Position numbers and translations under genes: made by a program. Under the pieces are notes generated by a model. That model was not told where the DNA came from and did no database searches. It worked only from the letters and a program-made list of their open reading frames with translations. DNA of 64,000 nt from Bacteroidia bacterium (lineage in GTDB: Bacteria; Bacteroidota; Bacteroidia; SpSt-205): NCBI GenBank assembly GCA_026003215.1, contig BPGV01000001.1, positions 647,570 to 711,569 of the forward strand. Reading direction: 5' to 3'. Each line of letters starts with the position of its first letter. Position 1 is the stretch's first letter. Shown piece after piece: positions 43,413-55,672 of the stretch.

Positions 43413-44885
43413 TTAGCGGCGGGAGGCCTCGCCGGGCACGGGATACTTTTTCTCCCGCACGCGTATGTACCCAGCCAAGGCTTTTTGGACGACCCCGGAG
43501 CGTCCTAAAGCTTCGCCTAAGCGCTGGGCCTCCTGATAATACAAGCGCGCATTATGCCAATCAGCGCTTTTCTCATAGAGCTGGGCCAAGTATAGAGCCG
43601 CATACGCTTGCATCCAGCGGTTTTTCTGGGCGACTTCCCGCGTGGCTTGGTAATAGGCAAAGCGGGCCGCTTCTTCATTGCCAGAGCGATGGTACAGGCG
43701 ACCGAAAGTATAATACAGCGCTGTTCGCTGGTCCCCGGTGAGTCTGTGCCGGTTTAAACGCAGTTCTTCCAAGGTGTCTCGGGCTTGGGTGTAGTTTTTT
43801 CCCTGGATGAGCCAACGTGCCGCCCATAAGCGGCTTTCTGTAGCGTCTGGGGGGTCTTCCAGCCAAGTTTTAGCCCAAGCTTGGCCCAACGCGTCTTCTT
43901 CCCAAAGCGGACCGTCATACGAAAGAGCTGCCCTCCAAAGGGAACGCGCCTCAGCGCTATCGCCCCGTTGCCAAGCAATATAGCCACGCCAAGCATACTG
44001 GGCTGCCAGCCCCATAGAACCTATCTGATGGAGTACAAACTCTTTCCACAGTTTTTCAGCTTCGGCTCCCCGTCCTTGGTAGAGATACAGCTTGCCCAAC
44101 CAGTAGTAGGGGTAAGGAAACCGCCTGACCTTCGGACTGCGAATAAGTGCTTGGAGGAGGGTTTCGGCTTGAAAAAACTCGCCTTCCTCTGTAGCATAGA
44201 GGGCTAACGCAAATCGCCAGAGATAAGGCGGCGGTCGCTGGCTAAAAAGACGCTGCCGACAGGTATCCAGCCACGGAGAAGCCAAGGTATCCAAGTTCCG
44301 CAAGATAAAAAAGTACAACAGGCTACTCTCCCACGTAGTATAGCTCCCCGGGGCAGAAGCCTTGCGTAAAGCAGCCTGAGCGGCTTCCCAGCGTAGAGTT
44401 ACATCACCGGGAAGCCATCGGCTATAAGTAGAGGGAAGCGTAGCAAACACTACCTGCCACAGTCCGCGCCACTGGTGGGTGAGAGGGTCTTTTTCTTGAG
44501 CTTTTTGTAGGAAGCGCCAGCTTTTCCAGGCAGCTAATCCAGCATTTACCCAGTTTTTGTCCAACACATACAGAATAGCGCGTTGGGCATAAGCATCTGC
44601 GACCAGCTCTGGCAAAGTGGGGGCTATTTGCCGTTCAAACTGCCGTTCATATAAGGTCGTAAGGTTCCAAAAGGCCTCTTTTTCGCTGGGGTGTTGGGGG
44701 AATAGCGCTTTGAAAAAAGCTATCCGGTGCTGGTCCCAGGTGATATAGGAGCCGTTCCATTCAAAGGTGATTTCGCGCTCGGCCGCCTCAAAGTCTAAGT
44801 CCCATAACGCGTAGAGAAAGCCGGCCCGTTGGGCCCACAGGCTACTAAGGCATAGCAGCAGCCACCTCTTCAAAGAATGCCGCAT
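43413..44885 (-). CDS. exported TPR-repeat protein
   Basis: A 490-aa protein with a signal peptide (RHSLKRWLLLCLSSLWAQ) and helical tetratricopeptide-like repeats through most of its length, for example YWLGKLYLYQGRGAEAEKL, AWRGYIAWQRGDSAEARSLW and ALYLAQLYEKSADWHNARLY. No enzymatic motif is seen; a scaffold role in the cell envelope is inferred. Its start overlaps the end of the zinc-ribbon gene by 41 bases, so it appears to be the last gene of the long rpo transcript. Confidence 0.8.
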   Translation of the reverse strand: MRHSLKRWLLLCLSSLWAQRAGFLYALWDLDFEAAEREITFEWNGSYITWDQHRIAFFKALFPQHPSEKEAFWNLTTLYERQFERQIAPTLPELVADAYAQRAILYVLDKNWVNAGLAAWKSWRFLQKAQEKDPLTHQWRGLWQVVFATLPSTYSRWLPGDVTLRWEAAQAALRKASAPGSYTTWESSLLYFFILRNLDTLASPWLDTCRQRLFSQRPPPYLWRFALALYATEEGEFFQAETLLQALIRSPKVRRFPYPYYWLGKLYLYQGRGAEAEKLWKEFVLHQIGSMGLAAQYAWRGYIAWQRGDSAEARSLWRAALSYDGPLWEEDALGQAWAKTWLEDPPDATESRLWAARWLIQGKNYTQARDTLEELRLNRHRLTGDQRTALYYTFGRLYHRSGNEEAARFAYYQATREVAQKNRWMQAYAALYLAQLYEKSADWHNARLYYQEAQRLGEALGRSGVVQKALAGYIRVREKKYPVPGEASRR

Positions 44886-45642
44886 CTACCAGGATACGCC
44901 CACAGCTTTCACAGACAAAAATGGTATTCCGCTGCGTGAGCTGCCACTGCAGCTGGCGTGGAAGGAGGGTATAGCAGCCCCCACAAGCGACGCGCTCTTC
45001 CTTTTCTGTCAAAGTGGCTACGGGCACTAAAGCCCGCCCTTCCCGCAGCGACCGACGCCGACGCTCAAATAACCGAAATAGCCGTTCATCCTGCTGTGCC
45101 AGATAGGCAGACAGTTTATCTATGCGTTCTTTTAGCTCCGTTTCCTGCTTATGAGTTTCCCGGCTTATAGCGCTTAGGGCTTCTTCTTTTTCGGCCATGA
45201 GGGCTTGTATTTCTCGGAGGCGCTCCTCCTCGGCGGCCTTACGCTGCTGAAACGCTTCTAACCGGTGCTTCAGGCGAGCGATGTCTTTCAGGTTTTTTTC
45301 TATGGTCAGCTGCGTCTCCTTGAGGTCTGCTTCTACCTTATAATACTCCTGCTCATTTCGGACAGCCATGAGGGTTTTCTGGAGCTTGGACTCATGGTCT
45401 CGGAGGCTATCGTTGCTGACATGGAGGGTACGGATTTCGCCTTCTATCTGGTCTATTTGGCGCGAAAGCTCTTGGAGAGAATGTACAAGCGCAGCGGCTT
45501 GATCTTGAAGCTCTTCTATTTGCCGCGGGAGGTCTCCTTTTTTCTGCTGAACAGCATGGAGACGATTGTACAGTACCTGTAGCTGGATAAGCTCTACCAA
45601 TCGGTCTTGAACAGCTGAGGTCTCTAAGGTTATCATATCCAA
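44845..45642 (-). CDS. coiled-coil protein with C4-type zinc ribbon
   Basis: A 265-aa protein: a long antiparallel coiled coil (about 10-195) followed by a zinc ribbon with CGGC near 220 and CESCG near 248. This is the architecture of the bacterial C4-type zinc-ribbon family (zf-RING_7), common beside nif3 genes; members have been linked to translation and flagellar or cell-cycle functions, but the role here is unknown. It overlaps nif3 by 10 bases upstream and the TPR gene downstream. Confidence 0.88.
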   Translation of the reverse strand: MDMITLETSAVQDRLVELIQLQVLYNRLHAVQQKKGDLPRQIEELQDQAAALVHSLQELSRQIDQIEGEIRTLHVSNDSLRDHESKLQKTLMAVRNEQEYYKVEADLKETQLTIEKNLKDIARLKHRLEAFQQRKAAEEERLREIQALMAEKEEALSAISRETHKQETELKERIDKLSAYLAQQDERLFRLFERRRRSLREGRALVPVATLTEKEERVACGGCYTLLPRQLQWQLTQRNTIFVCESCGRILVDAAFFEEVAAAMP

Positions 45643-46415
45643 TAGTGTACAGGGTTGGTTCTAAGACGAGTAGTAAAAATAGGAATGTGTGCGAAGCGCT
45701 GACGCAGCAGGTCTGCCAGGGCTCCAGCGATCATCCACTCGGACTCATAATGGCCGATATCCACAAGCCAGACACGCCCCTGCGCTTCAAAAAAGCGATG
45801 ATACGGAATATCCGCCGTCAAAAAGGCCTCTACTTGGGCCTCTATGGCCTGAGGCAGGAGGAAGCTCCCAGCTCCGCCACATACCGCCACACGGCTTATA
45901 GGCCGATCAGGTCCTGGGGTAAAGCGCAAACTCGGTATATCCAGCCTTTTTTGGAGAAACCGTAAAAAGTCTGGAGGTTCCAAGGGATGGGCCCATTCTC
46001 CCACATAGCCCCCTCCATAGCCAGGCCCTTCAGTTTGCAAAACCCGCACGGGCCGGAGGTTAAGGTGCCGACATAATACAAAATTCACGCCTTCGGGCGA
46101 TTTGTCTGCATTCGTATGGACAGCGTATACCGCTATGTCTGCCTGTATGCCGCGATAAATAACCCTATCTGCGAAAGTATCCCATACCAAGCGCGTACGC
46201 GGTCCAAACCAGATAGGATGATGAGCTAAGATGAGATTTGCTCCTACGGCCTGAGCTTCTTCTATGAGTTCTGGGGTGACATCCAGCGTCGTGAGTATCC
46301 CTTGTACGGGGCGTTCAGGGTCCCCCCAGAGGAGTCCTACGGTATCGTAGGAGTCGGCCCACTGGGGGGGAGCCCACGCCTCCACCGCCGCTATAACATC
46401 CCGTATGCGGGTCAC
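45633..46415 (-). CDS. Nif3-like dinuclear metal centre protein
   Basis: A 260-aa protein of the NIF3/YqfO/GTP cyclohydrolase I type 2 family. Metal-ligand regions are visible: [13 protein letters not shown] near 62, [13 protein letters not shown] near 102 and [10 protein letters not shown] near 222. It has the short form without the PII-like insert found in longer YqfO proteins. The biochemical role in bacteria is unsettled. It overlaps rpoC by an ATGA and precedes the zinc-ribbon gene, a frequent pairing. Confidence 0.92.
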   Translation of the reverse strand: MTRIRDVIAAVEAWAPPQWADSYDTVGLLWGDPERPVQGILTTLDVTPELIEEAQAVGANLILAHHPIWFGPRTRLVWDTFADRVIYRGIQADIAVYAVHTNADKSPEGVNFVLCRHLNLRPVRVLQTEGPGYGGGYVGEWAHPLEPPDFLRFLQKRLDIPSLRFTPGPDRPISRVAVCGGAGSFLLPQAIEAQVEAFLTADIPYHRFFEAQGRVWLVDIGHYESEWMIAGALADLLRQRFAHIPIFTTRLRTNPVHYWI

Positions 46416-49400
46416 GAGGCAGACTTTTTCGCTCGGCTGCGAGAGGACGAACTGTCTGTTTTGGACTTGCGCGTCTTAGTGGGCGGCGCCCCGGCACCGC
46501 TTCCTGCTGCGGGGAGCGTGACATCCAAGAGTTCTGGCACAGGCAAGATCACCTTGCTTTCTGATTCTCGCATACGCTCAAAGTACCCCGTACCCGCCGG
46601 TATTTTCTGGCCGGTGATGACATTCTCTTTCAGCCCTACCAGTTCATCGGTCTTGGCCGTGACAGCTGCATCTATCAAGACGCGGATAGTTTCTTGGAAG
46701 GAAGCCGCCGAAAGCCAACTACGCGTGGTAGAAGCCGCACGGGATATCCCCAAGAGTTTGGGCTGGGCCACCGCCAGCCGAGCTAAGCGCGCCTGGACCA
46801 GCTTACGCCCAGCCGCCCCCAAGCTCCGATTCACTTCTTCTAACTGCGTGGGGGAAATAAGGCTACCTATTTGGATACCCTCGGCATCCCCCGGATCAGT
46901 CACGATTAACTTTCCTTGCAAGAGCGCATTTTCCTGGAAAAACTCAGCTTTATCTACCACCTCTTCCGGTAAGAATATCGTATCGCCTGGCTCTACCACT
47001 TCTACTTTTTGAAGCATTTGGCGTAAGATAATCTCCAGGTGCTTCGTACTGATACGCACCGCTTGCGGCGCATAGATAAGCTGGATATTGCGTAGAAGGT
47101 ACTCTGCTACGGCAGATACCCCTAAGATGCGCAGGATGTCATGAGGGCTTATCGGCCCATCACAGAGCGGCTGGCCTGCCCGCACTTTATCACCGTCTTG
47201 TACGAGCAAGAGGCGGCTGGTAGGCACCACATGAAGCACCCGCATGCGCCCATCCGGCGACTCTATCTCAATCTCTTGGCGATTAGTACGGCGCTTACGC
47301 ATGCGTACGATACCATCTATCTCGGCCAAAACGGCCGCACCATTCGGGGAACGAGCCTCAAAGAGTTCTGTCACCCGAGGCAGGCCCCCTGTAATATCGG
47401 CGGTGCGGGCCGTCTGCACGGGCGTACGCGCCAAGATCGTACCCGGCTGTACCGTCTCTCCATCCCTGACCATAATCCGAGCCCCCACTGGCAAAGAAAA
47501 GGTCTCTATCGGCTCATCATACGCATTCACGATCTGGAGGGCCGGCGATTTAAACCGATCCGAGGACTCCACCACGATGTATTCGTCCTGCTGCGATTCT
47601 TCTATGTGTTCTTTTCTGTAGGTATCGCCCTCCACCAGGTCTACCCATCGGAGACGGCCTTCTACCCCAGCCAAGATATGTCGCGCGTACGGGTCCCACG
47701 AGCAGAGCTCCTGCCCCTTGAGCACGGTATCACCCTCCTTCACTCGGAGCACAGAGGCATACGGCACATCCGCTCGCCACAGCACCTGTCCTGATTGAGG
47801 ATGCTGTATAAACACCTCCGTAGTGCGACTAAGGACTACGGTCTCATCCTCTCCCCGGTACTTTCTACGAGCGGTACGGAGATCTTCACTAAATGCGATT
47901 ATCCCTTCATACTTGGCTTTCAAGGCATTTTGCCCGGTGATACGCTGGGCAGCTCCGCCGGTATGGAAGGTTCGTAGGGTAAGCTGCGTGCCCGGCTCCC
48001 CTATGGATTGCGCCGCGATAATACCCACAGCTTCCCCAATCTCTACGAGACGCCCAATAGCCAAGTGCCGGCCATAGCATTTTTGACAGATACCGCGTTC
48101 GGCCTCACAAGTGATAGGAGAACGTACCTCTACCGCTTCTATGCCCGCTGCTTCGATCGCTTTGGCCACCTCATCGGTAATCTCCTCGCTGGCCGAACAG
48201 AGTTTTTCGCCGGTGAGCGGATGATGAATATCATTTAGGGCGAAACGACCCACGATGCGGCTGGCTAACGACTCCACCAACTCCTCGTTTTCGTCATACA
48301 AGGCCGTCAATCGCAAGCCTCTAAGTGTCCCACAATCGGCCTCCGTAATCACCACATCTTGCGCAACATCCACCAGCTTGCGGGTGAGGTAGCCCGCATC
48401 AGCGGTCTTGAGCGCTGTATCAGCCAACCCCTTCCGCGCCCCATGCGTGGAAATAAAGTACTCTATCACATTCAGCCCCTCCCGTAAGCTGGACAAAATC
48501 GGTGTCTCTATAATCTCCCGCGCCCCGAGACGCCGTTGTGGCTTATTCATAAGCCCCCGCAACGCACAGAGCTGCCGCACTTGCTCCCGAGAGCCACGCG
48601 CCCCGGAGTGCATCATCATATAAATCGGATTGAAACCCTCCTGATGCTGTTCCAACTCCCGTATAAGCCGTTCTGTAATCTCGTTAGAGGTGCGCGTCCA
48701 TAGGTCTATAATCTTATTGTACCTTTCGCCATCGCTAATAAGCCCCATGCGATACTCCTCCCGAATCTCCTCCCGCTGCTCAAAAGCTTTCTTGATAAGC
48801 TCTTCTCGGTTAGAGGGCTCTATAACATCATACAAGGTAAAGGAGAGGCCTCCCTTGAAGGCTGTTTGAAAACCGAGTTCCTTGATACGATCCAAAAACT
48901 CGGCGGTACGGCGATGGTCGGTACGGCGGAAAACCTCCATGATAACATCGCGGATAGCGCCTTTGGTGAGGACCTGATTGACAAAGGGCATCTCAGGGGG
49001 CAGGGTTTGGTTAAAGATTACGCGCCCCGGGGTGGTGATTACTTTTTCGCCGGTAGAGAGGCGCACCGTCACCCGCGCATGCAAGGCGACTTTGCCGGCA
49101 TGATAGGCTTGCAAGACTTCTTGGGGACTACCGAACATAGCCCCTTCGCCCTGAGCCCCTGGCCGTTCTTTGGTAAGGTAATAGAGACCAAGCACCATGT
49201 CTTGCGAAGGCACCGCTATAGGCGCCCCATTAGCAGGATGTAAAATGTTATGGCTGGCCAGTAAGAGTATCTGTGCCTCAGCAATAGCGCCTTGGCTAAG
49301 CGGTACATGAACCGCCATCTGATCCCCATCAAAATCGGCATTATAGCCTGTACACACCAAGGGGTGTAGCTGAATGGCCTTCCCTTCCACAAGCTTCGGT

Positions 49401-50833
49401 TGGAAAGCCTGAATACCCAACCGGTGCAGCGTCGGCGCCCGATTAAGTAGGACAGGGTGGCCTTTGAGTACATTCTCTAAAATAGGCCAAATGCGCGGGT
49501 CTTTGCGCTCCACCAGCCGCCGCCCGCTCTTTTCGGTACGTACTATCCGCTGAGCCAGAAGATCCCGAATGATAAAGGGCTTGAATAGCTCCACCGCCAT
49601 GTCTTTGGGCAGACCGCACTCGTGTAGCTTGAGATGAGGACCGACCACAATGACCGAACGGCCAGAATAGTCCACCCGCTTCCCTAAGAGATTTTGCCGG
49701 AAGCGCCCTTGCTTGCCTTTGATGTTTTCGCTAAGAGAGCGAAGGATATGGCCACCGCGACCTTCGGCGGCTGCCCGAGTTTGATTACGCTTGCGGGCAC
49801 TGTCCAAGAGGGCATCTACACTTTCTTGCAGCATCCGGCGTTCATTATTGAGGAGTATCTCCGGCGTACGGGACTCCATCATGCGCCGCAAACGGTTATT
49901 CCGCTGGATAAGGCGTCGATACAGCTCATTCAAATCAGAAGCGGTAAAACGCCCCCCTGCAAGCGGAATAAGCGGACGCAGCTCCGGCGGTACCACAGGT
50001 ATGACACGCAAAATCATCCACTCTGGGCGATTCTCCACGCGCCTATTGGCGGTACGAAACTCTTCTACGACCTTTAACCGCCGAAGTATCTCTGTACGGC
50101 GCTGCTGAGATACTTCATTTTCCAGCTGGGCCCGCAGTTCGCCGGCCAGCTTATCTAAGTCTAACTTCCGTAAAAGCTCATCCAGCGCCTGCGCCCCCAT
50201 CTTCGCCACGAAAGTGGCCGGTTGAATAGCCGGATTTTCCTTCGCCGCATTTTGCAAGGCCCGAGTCAGCTTGGTGTACTCATCCGCGCTCAGAAGGTCC
50301 CCTTCACGTAAGTTTTTGTTGATATGTGCGGCATCTCCTACTTGTAAGACCACATAGCGGTCATAATACACAATCTGTTCCAGTTTCTTGGCGTTATAGC
50401 CGAGGAGGGAGCCCAGCTTAGGGGGGTTATGGCGGAAGTACCAAGGATGCACGACGGGTTCTTGGAGGGAGATATGGCCCATTCGTACCCGCCGCCACTT
50501 TTTCTCAATCACTTCTACGCCACAGCGGTCGCACCGGATGCCGCGATACCGGGCCCCTTTGTATTTGCCGCAAGCACATTCATAGTCTTTGACTGGACCA
50601 AATATTCGTTCGCAGAAAAGCCCCCCCATTTCTGGTTTGTGCGTGCGGTAGTCAATCGTTTCCGCGCGCACGACTTCTCCCTTGCTCCATTCTAAGATGC
50701 GATCCGGGGAAGCCAATAACAGCGTCACCCGACGAATCGGCACCGGTATAGTTACCACGGAGTGCCGAACTGTAAGTTGATTTTTCGTTTGTTGCTCCAT
50801 ACTTTTGGCGATAATCTTAGTCAAATCGGACAT
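46412..50833 (-). CDS. rpoC: DNA-directed RNA polymerase beta' subunit
   Basis: A 1473-aa catalytic subunit. Seen are the N-terminal zinc site [19 protein letters not shown] (about 87-105), the catalytic magnesium motif NADFDGDQM near residue 485, [16 protein letters not shown], the bridge-helix and trigger-loop regions with [16 protein letters not shown], and the second zinc site with [13 protein letters not shown]. The length is in the normal Bacteroidota range. It starts 17 bases inside the end of rpoB and ends in an ATGA with nif3. Confidence 0.98.
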   Translation of the reverse strand: MSDLTKIIAKSMEQQTKNQLTVRHSVVTIPVPIRRVTLLLASPDRILEWSKGEVVRAETIDYRTHKPEMGGLFCERIFGPVKDYECACGKYKGARYRGIRCDRCGVEVIEKKWRRVRMGHISLQEPVVHPWYFRHNPPKLGSLLGYNAKKLEQIVYYDRYVVLQVGDAAHINKNLREGDLLSADEYTKLTRALQNAAKENPAIQPATFVAKMGAQALDELLRKLDLDKLAGELRAQLENEVSQQRRTEILRRLKVVEEFRTANRRVENRPEWMILRVIPVVPPELRPLIPLAGGRFTASDLNELYRRLIQRNNRLRRMMESRTPEILLNNERRMLQESVDALLDSARKRNQTRAAAEGRGGHILRSLSENIKGKQGRFRQNLLGKRVDYSGRSVIVVGPHLKLHECGLPKDMAVELFKPFIIRDLLAQRIVRTEKSGRRLVERKDPRIWPILENVLKGHPVLLNRAPTLHRLGIQAFQPKLVEGKAIQLHPLVCTGYNADFDGDQMAVHVPLSQGAIAEAQILLLASHNILHPANGAPIAVPSQDMVLGLYYLTKERPGAQGEGAMFGSPQEVLQAYHAGKVALHARVTVRLSTGEKVITTPGRVIFNQTLPPEMPFVNQVLTKGAIRDVIMEVFRRTDHRRTAEFLDRIKELGFQTAFKGGLSFTLYDVIEPSNREELIKKAFEQREEIREEYRMGLISDGERYNKIIDLWTRTSNEITERLIRELEQHQEGFNPIYMMMHSGARGSREQVRQLCALRGLMNKPQRRLGAREIIETPILSSLREGLNVIEYFISTHGARKGLADTALKTADAGYLTRKLVDVAQDVVITEADCGTLRGLRLTALYDENEELVESLASRIVGRFALNDIHHPLTGEKLCSASEEITDEVAKAIEAAGIEAVEVRSPITCEAERGICQKCYGRHLAIGRLVEIGEAVGIIAAQSIGEPGTQLTLRTFHTGGAAQRITGQNALKAKYEGIIAFSEDLRTARRKYRGEDETVVLSRTTEVFIQHPQSGQVLWRADVPYASVLRVKEGDTVLKGQELCSWDPYARHILAGVEGRLRWVDLVEGDTYRKEHIEESQQDEYIVVESSDRFKSPALQIVNAYDEPIETFSLPVGARIMVRDGETVQPGTILARTPVQTARTADITGGLPRVTELFEARSPNGAAVLAEIDGIVRMRKRRTNRQEIEIESPDGRMRVLHVVPTSRLLLVQDGDKVRAGQPLCDGPISPHDILRILGVSAVAEYLLRNIQLIYAPQAVRISTKHLEIILRQMLQKVEVVEPGDTIFLPEEVVDKAEFFQENALLQGKLIVTDPGDAEGIQIGSLISPTQLEEVNRSLGAAGRKLVQARLARLAVAQPKLLGISRAASTTRSWLSAASFQETIRVLIDAAVTAKTDELVGLKENVITGQKIPAGTGYFERMRESESKVILPVPELLDVTLPAAGSGAGAPPTKTRKSKTDSSSSRSRAKKSAS

Positions 50834-53800
50834 CCAAGGCTAATCCTCGTAGTTCATTCACGAGTACCTGGAAGGAATCCGGTACCCCAAAGTAGGTGAT
50901 ATTTTCCCCCTTGATGATAGCTTCATGGGCTTTCATACGCCCCTCCACATCGTCAGACTTGATAGTCAGCATCTCCTGGAGGAGAGTAGAAGCGCCAAAA
51001 GCTTCTAAGGCCCACACTTCCATCTCACCGAACCGTTGCCCACCGAAGTGCGAGCGGCCACCCAGCGGCTGAGAGGTCACCACCCCGTACGGCCCTACGG
51101 AACGGGCATGCATCTTATCATCTACCATGTGGTCCAGTTTAAGCATGTATATCACCCCCACGGTCGCCGGCTGGTCAAAGCGTTCCCCTGTCTGTCCATC
51201 ATACAAATACACCCGCCCGTCTCGGGGCAACCCCGCCTTTTCCAACCATGCATTCACCTGCTCATAGGAAGCCCCCGCAAATGGCGGCACCTCAAACTTC
51301 ACCCCTAACTTCTTACCGGCCCATCCCAAGATAGCCTCATAAATCTGACCGATATTCATCCGCGAAGGCACCCCCAGCGGGTTAAGAACAATATCCACGG
51401 GTGTCCCGTCTTCCAAATAAGGCATATCCTCTACGGGCGCTACCTTGGCTATCACGCCCTTATTCCCATGGCGGCCGGCTAACTTATCCCCTACTTTTAT
51501 CTTCCGCTTAGAAGCTACATAGACCTTGGCCAGCTTGAGCACCCCATTCGGGAGCTCATCCCCCGAGACCACATGATATTTAGCCCGTTGGGCTTCGGCC
51601 TGATACCGGGAATACAAGGCCATATAGTTTTGGAAGAGTCGCTCAATCAAAAGATTCGTGTGGGCATCGGAAGTCCAGCCGGTAGGATTAAGGTCTTCAA
51701 ATCGTTGCACTGCAAGCCAATCGGCGCGATTCTTTTTCGCCTTAGGGGTGAGCTGCTCTTCCCCATATTTATTCTTGACCGAAATTAGTTCCTTCCCTTC
51801 CAGCAGCTTATGCAGCTTTTCAGCCATTTTCTTGCGGAGCTCACGCACCTGCTGCTCAAACTGCATATCTATCTCGCGCTCGCGCTGCTTGCGCTCTTCT
51901 GATGTGGCAGCCTTGCGATCTTTGGTGTATAAGTAGGTTTCTATGACATAGCCATGCGTAGCCGGGGGCATGGTGAGCGAGGTGCTTTTTACCTCGGCGC
52001 TACGCTCCCCAAAGATTTGGCGCAAGAGCTTCTCCTCCGGCAGAAGGTCAGAGCTTTGTCCCTTAGGGGTTACTTTCCCTACTAAAATATCTCCTTCTCG
52101 TACTTCGGTCCCTACCACTACTATCCCATTTTCATCTAAAAAGCGGGTGCGCTCTTCTGACTCGTTGGGCAGCTCTCGGGTAAGCTCCTCCGGACCGGCC
52201 TTTGTCTCCCGCACTTCTACCTCAAACTCTTGGATATTTATGCTGGTGAGCGCATCATCTTGTACGAGCCGTTGGGATATCACGATAGCGTCTTCGAAGT
52301 TATAGCCTTGCCAAGGCATGAAGGCTACCAAGAGATTTTTCCCAAGGGCCAGTTCGCCATTCTCAATAGAGAAGCCTTCTACCAGCGGCTGGCCTTTTTC
52401 TACCCGTTGCCCCTTGCGTACAATAGGACGCAGGTTTAAGCAGGTACTTTCGTTAGTGCGCCTAAACTTAGGGATTGCATAAGAAACCACTTCCGGTTCA
52501 AACGAAATGAGCTCTTCCTCCAGGGGGCGCTCATAGCGGATGTCTATACGAGTAGCATCTACATACTCCACCACCCCCGGATACTCCGCATAAATGAGGA
52601 CACGAGCATCGCGGGCAGCGTGCTTTTCCATGCCTGTACCCACGATAGGCGCTTCTGGCCGGAGGAGCGGTACCGCTTGCCGCTGCATGTTAGACCCCAT
52701 GAGTGCCCGGTTAGCGTCGTCGTGCTCTAAGAAAGGTATCAAGCTGGCCGAAAGACCCAAAAGCTGGTCAGGGGCCACATCCACATACCGCACTTCGTCA
52801 AAAGGAAGCTCAGGATATTCCCCTTCGTAGCGCACCTGTATTTCAGGCGGCGTATGCCCATTCAAAAAGGGTTTTAGGGGGGCTATGGGGTATTTTTCTT
52901 CCTGGTCAGGGGTGAGATAGACGACTTTCTTAAAGTCAGGCTTTCCGCCCTGCAGGGGATGATACGGGGTTTCCAGGAACCCAAGTTCATTGACTCGAGC
53001 ATAGATAGCTAAGGAGTTAATAAGGCCGATATTGGCCCCTTCTGGCGTTTCTATGGGACATATACGGCCATAATGCGAATAATGTACATCTCTGGCTTCA
53101 AAGCCGGCATGTTCGCGCGAAAGTCCTCCAGGACCAATAGCCGAGATACGCCGTTTATGGGCCAGCTCGGAGAGGGGATTGGTTTGGTCTACAAGCTGAC
53201 TAAGCTGCCCTTGGGAGAAGAACTGATTGATTACGCTGGTAAAGGCCTTAGGATTGATGACTTCGGAGGGGCGAAAGTCTTCGCCTTCATACGTACTCAT
53301 GCGTTCTCGGATAGTACGCACGAGGCGGCTCAAGCCTGTCGAAACGGTCTCATAGATCTGCTCCCCTACCGTACGGATGCGCCGGTGACTGAGGTGGTCT
53401 TCCTCATCTGGCTCTACCTGGCCTTCCATGAGCTTCTGTAAATGGAGGATAATAGCCGCTACATCCTCTAAGCGGAGGATGATATCTTCATACCGCTGCT
53501 CTCCGTACAGTTTCCTATTGAGTTGGAAACGCCCTACTCGCCCTAAGGAATACCTTTTGTCGGTGAGGATTTCCTTTTCTACATATTGTCGGGCGCTTTC
53601 TTCGTCGGAGATATTTTCCATGCCACGCAGGAGCTTGAATATCTCCACACAGGCCGAAGTATGTGAATAGCTGGTGTCTTTAGCTAAGGAAGCAAATATA
53701 ATGTGCCTTTCATCTTCGTATTCCGGCTTGATGAGGTAGAGAGAGTCTATATGCAGGTCTCGGAGGGTATGCCAGTCTTCTGGGCGTAAGACGTGTCCAA

Positions 53801-54623
53801 TATCAAAAAGGGTCTCAAAGCGGCGGATAGAGCTCATTTCACCGGTTTCTGGGTCAGAGACGACGGCCTGCTCGGTGACTTTGGTGATGCGCGTAGCCAG
53901 CTTACGGCCGACGTAGGGGGCGAAGCTTTTCTCAGAGCGCAGTTGGCTAAACTTTACTTCTTCGGCGAGACCAAAGTAGGTGACAATATCCGCATCGGAG
54001 CTTAGCCCCATGACACGCAGAAAGAGGGTGACAGCGACCGACTTTTTCCGGTCAAAGTACATGCGTGTGTAACCAGCGGAGTCCGTAGCAAATTCGATCC
54101 AGGTGCCTCGTTGCGGGATTACTCGCGCCCCATAGGTCATTTCTGCAGTACCTGCCCGTTGCGTGGCCGAAAATAAAATACCCGGCGAGCGGTGGAGCTG
54201 ATTGATCACTACACGCTCTACCCCATTGACAATAAAAGTACCCTGGGGGGTCATATAAGGGATAACCCCTAAGTAGACCCATTCTTCTTTGGGGGTGAAT
54301 ACCGTATTATCGGGCTTGAGCGGCCGAAGGGAAAACTTGACTTTGAGTTGCACTCCATAAGTAACGCCACGAATCTTACACTCGGCTGGACTATACTTGG
54401 GTGGATCTAAGAGATATCCTTCAAAATCCATGATATATTCCCCCCGATTGTCTTCTATGGGGAAAAACTCCCTGAAGACTTGATAAAGCCCCTCCGCCTG
54501 TTGGCGCTCAGGAGGGGTATATAGGTCCATAAACTTCTGAAAGGAGTCCAGCTGGATTTGCAGAAGGTCCGGCACGGATACCGCCGACCTATGCGTAGAA
54601 AAACGGATGCGACCTTCACTCAT
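50817..54623 (-). CDS. rpoB: DNA-directed RNA polymerase beta subunit
   Basis: A 1268-aa subunit. The rifampicin-binding region [37 protein letters not shown] is near residue 470, followed by [17 protein letters not shown]; the C-terminal part contains [26 protein letters not shown] and [22 protein letters not shown]. The residue between SQL and DQTN is V where many bacteria have M (SQFMDQ or SQLVDQ both occur), so no resistance is inferred. It follows rplL after an attenuator-like hairpin. Confidence 0.98.
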   Translation of the reverse strand: MSEGRIRFSTHRSAVSVPDLLQIQLDSFQKFMDLYTPPERQQAEGLYQVFREFFPIEDNRGEYIMDFEGYLLDPPKYSPAECKIRGVTYGVQLKVKFSLRPLKPDNTVFTPKEEWVYLGVIPYMTPQGTFIVNGVERVVINQLHRSPGILFSATQRAGTAEMTYGARVIPQRGTWIEFATDSAGYTRMYFDRKKSVAVTLFLRVMGLSSDADIVTYFGLAEEVKFSQLRSEKSFAPYVGRKLATRITKVTEQAVVSDPETGEMSSIRRFETLFDIGHVLRPEDWHTLRDLHIDSLYLIKPEYEDERHIIFASLAKDTSYSHTSACVEIFKLLRGMENISDEESARQYVEKEILTDKRYSLGRVGRFQLNRKLYGEQRYEDIILRLEDVAAIILHLQKLMEGQVEPDEEDHLSHRRIRTVGEQIYETVSTGLSRLVRTIRERMSTYEGEDFRPSEVINPKAFTSVINQFFSQGQLSQLVDQTNPLSELAHKRRISAIGPGGLSREHAGFEARDVHYSHYGRICPIETPEGANIGLINSLAIYARVNELGFLETPYHPLQGGKPDFKKVVYLTPDQEEKYPIAPLKPFLNGHTPPEIQVRYEGEYPELPFDEVRYVDVAPDQLLGLSASLIPFLEHDDANRALMGSNMQRQAVPLLRPEAPIVGTGMEKHAARDARVLIYAEYPGVVEYVDATRIDIRYERPLEEELISFEPEVVSYAIPKFRRTNESTCLNLRPIVRKGQRVEKGQPLVEGFSIENGELALGKNLLVAFMPWQGYNFEDAIVISQRLVQDDALTSINIQEFEVEVRETKAGPEELTRELPNESEERTRFLDENGIVVVGTEVREGDILVGKVTPKGQSSDLLPEEKLLRQIFGERSAEVKSTSLTMPPATHGYVIETYLYTKDRKAATSEERKQREREIDMQFEQQVRELRKKMAEKLHKLLEGKELISVKNKYGEEQLTPKAKKNRADWLAVQRFEDLNPTGWTSDAHTNLLIERLFQNYMALYSRYQAEAQRAKYHVVSGDELPNGVLKLAKVYVASKRKIKVGDKLAGRHGNKGVIAKVAPVEDMPYLEDGTPVDIVLNPLGVPSRMNIGQIYEAILGWAGKKLGVKFEVPPFAGASYEQVNAWLEKAGLPRDGRVYLYDGQTGERFDQPATVGVIYMLKLDHMVDDKMHARSVGPYGVVTSQPLGGRSHFGGQRFGEMEVWALEAFGASTLLQEMLTIKSDDVEGRMKAHEAIIKGENITYFGVPDSFQVLVNELRGLALDVRFD

Positions 54624-54670
54624 AGGAAAGTAGATATAGACATACTGGGATTTTCACCCGAGATGAGAAA

Positions 54671-54708
54671 TAAAAAGGCCGTACTTAGCGGGTGCAGGCT
54701 AAGTACGG
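54671..54708 (-). terminator. attenuator-like terminator between rplL and rpoB
   Basis: An 11-base perfect stem, CCGTACTTAGC with GCTAAGTACGG (54679-54689 with 54698-54708, loop of 8), is followed on the minus strand by GGCC and TTTTTATTT. It lies in the 113-base gap between rplL and rpoB, where E. coli also has a partial terminator that lowers rpoBC relative to L7/L12 (established for E. coli; inferred here). Confidence 0.75.
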
Positions 54709-54736
54709 AAAGGAAAAGGGCTGAGGAAAGAAGCAC

Positions 54737-55123
54737 TTACTTAACTTCAACCTCAGCGCCGAGTTCGGCAAGTTGCTGACGGATTTGTTCTGCTTCTTCC
54801 TTGGAGACCTTTTCTTTGATAGGCTGCGGGGCTTTATCCACGAGTTCTTTTGCTTCTTTCAAGCCCAGTCCGGTGATATTCTTGACGACCTTTACGACAT
54901 CCAGTTTGCGTTCGCCGGGGGCCTTGAGAATAACATCAAATTCTGTTTTGGTCGGGGCTTGGGCTTCGGCTGCTCCAGCCGCGGGGCCCGCAGCAGCAAC
55001 CATCACAGGTGCAGCCGCCGCTGGTTTGATTCCATAGTCATTCTCTAAGATAGCGGCCAGCTCATTCACTTCTTTCACGGTGAGGTTCACCAGGGTCTCT
55101 GCAAGTGCTTTCAAGTCAGTCAT
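54737..55123 (-). CDS. rplL: 50S ribosomal protein L7/L12
   Basis: A 128-aa protein. It has an N-terminal dimerisation part ([21 protein letters not shown]), an Ala/Pro-rich hinge (about 33-55) and a C-terminal factor-binding domain ([39 protein letters not shown]). It forms the ribosomal stalk that recruits translation factors such as EF-Tu. It starts 15 bases after rplJ. Confidence 0.97.
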   Translation of the reverse strand: MTDLKALAETLVNLTVKEVNELAAILENDYGIKPAAAAPVMVAAAGPAAGAAEAQAPTKTEFDVILKAPGERKLDVVKVVKNITGLGLKEAKELVDKAPQPIKEKVSKEEAEQIRQQLAELGAEVEVK

Positions 55124-55138
55124 AGGTAGTATACAGTT

Positions 55139-55672
55139 TTAGGATTTTTTCTCGGATAAGGTTTTGAGGGCTCCGGCCAGGGTTTGCCCACCACTTTGGA
55201 GGGCACTGACCACCTGTTGTATAGGCGATTGCAGCCGAGCTATGAGCTCACCCAGAAGGTCCTGTTTAGATTTAAGCCGAGTAAGCGCTTCTAAATACTG
55301 CTCGCCTATAAAGTGCGTACCTTCTACATACGCGGCTTTAAGAGAAGGGTAGTCTTTCTGGAGCTCTTTACGAAAAGCTTCTAAGATTTGCGCAGGCACC
55401 TTAGGATCAGGACCGCATACAATAAGTGCCGTATTGTAATGCAGAGCAGGCTCAAACAAATCGGCTTGCGGGATCTCGGCTTTTTGCAGAGCCTTAGCTA
55501 CCAAAGTGTTCTTAACCACTCTAATACGCAGGCCTTTCTCATACATGGTACGACGAAACCGCTGCGTTTGCTCTGCATTTAGCGGACCCAGGTTGATAAG
55601 ATAAAATCCCGGTGCCTCTCGTAAAATGCCGGCTAACTCTTGTATAAGGGCTGTTTTTTCGGCTTGGGTCAT
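55139..55672 (-). CDS. rplJ: 50S ribosomal protein L10
   Basis: A 177-aa stalk base protein. The family features are KTALIQELAGILREAPGFYLINLGPLNAEQTQRFRRTM and RIRVVKNTLVAKAL near the start, with a helical C-terminus that binds L7/L12 dimers. It overlaps rplA by an ATGA. Confidence 0.95.
   Translation of the reverse strand: MTQAEKTALIQELAGILREAPGFYLINLGPLNAEQTQRFRRTMYEKGLRIRVVKNTLVAKALQKAEIPQADLFEPALHYNTALIVCGPDPKVPAQILEAFRKELQKDYPSLKAAYVEGTHFIGEQYLEALTRLKSKQDLLGELIARLQSPIQQVVSALQSGGQTLAGALKTLSEKKS

Noticed and set aside
53100-53230. Rifampicin-resistance-type change in rpoB (SQLVDQTN)
   Set aside because: Valine and methionine both occur naturally at this place; no resistance can be claimed from this alone.
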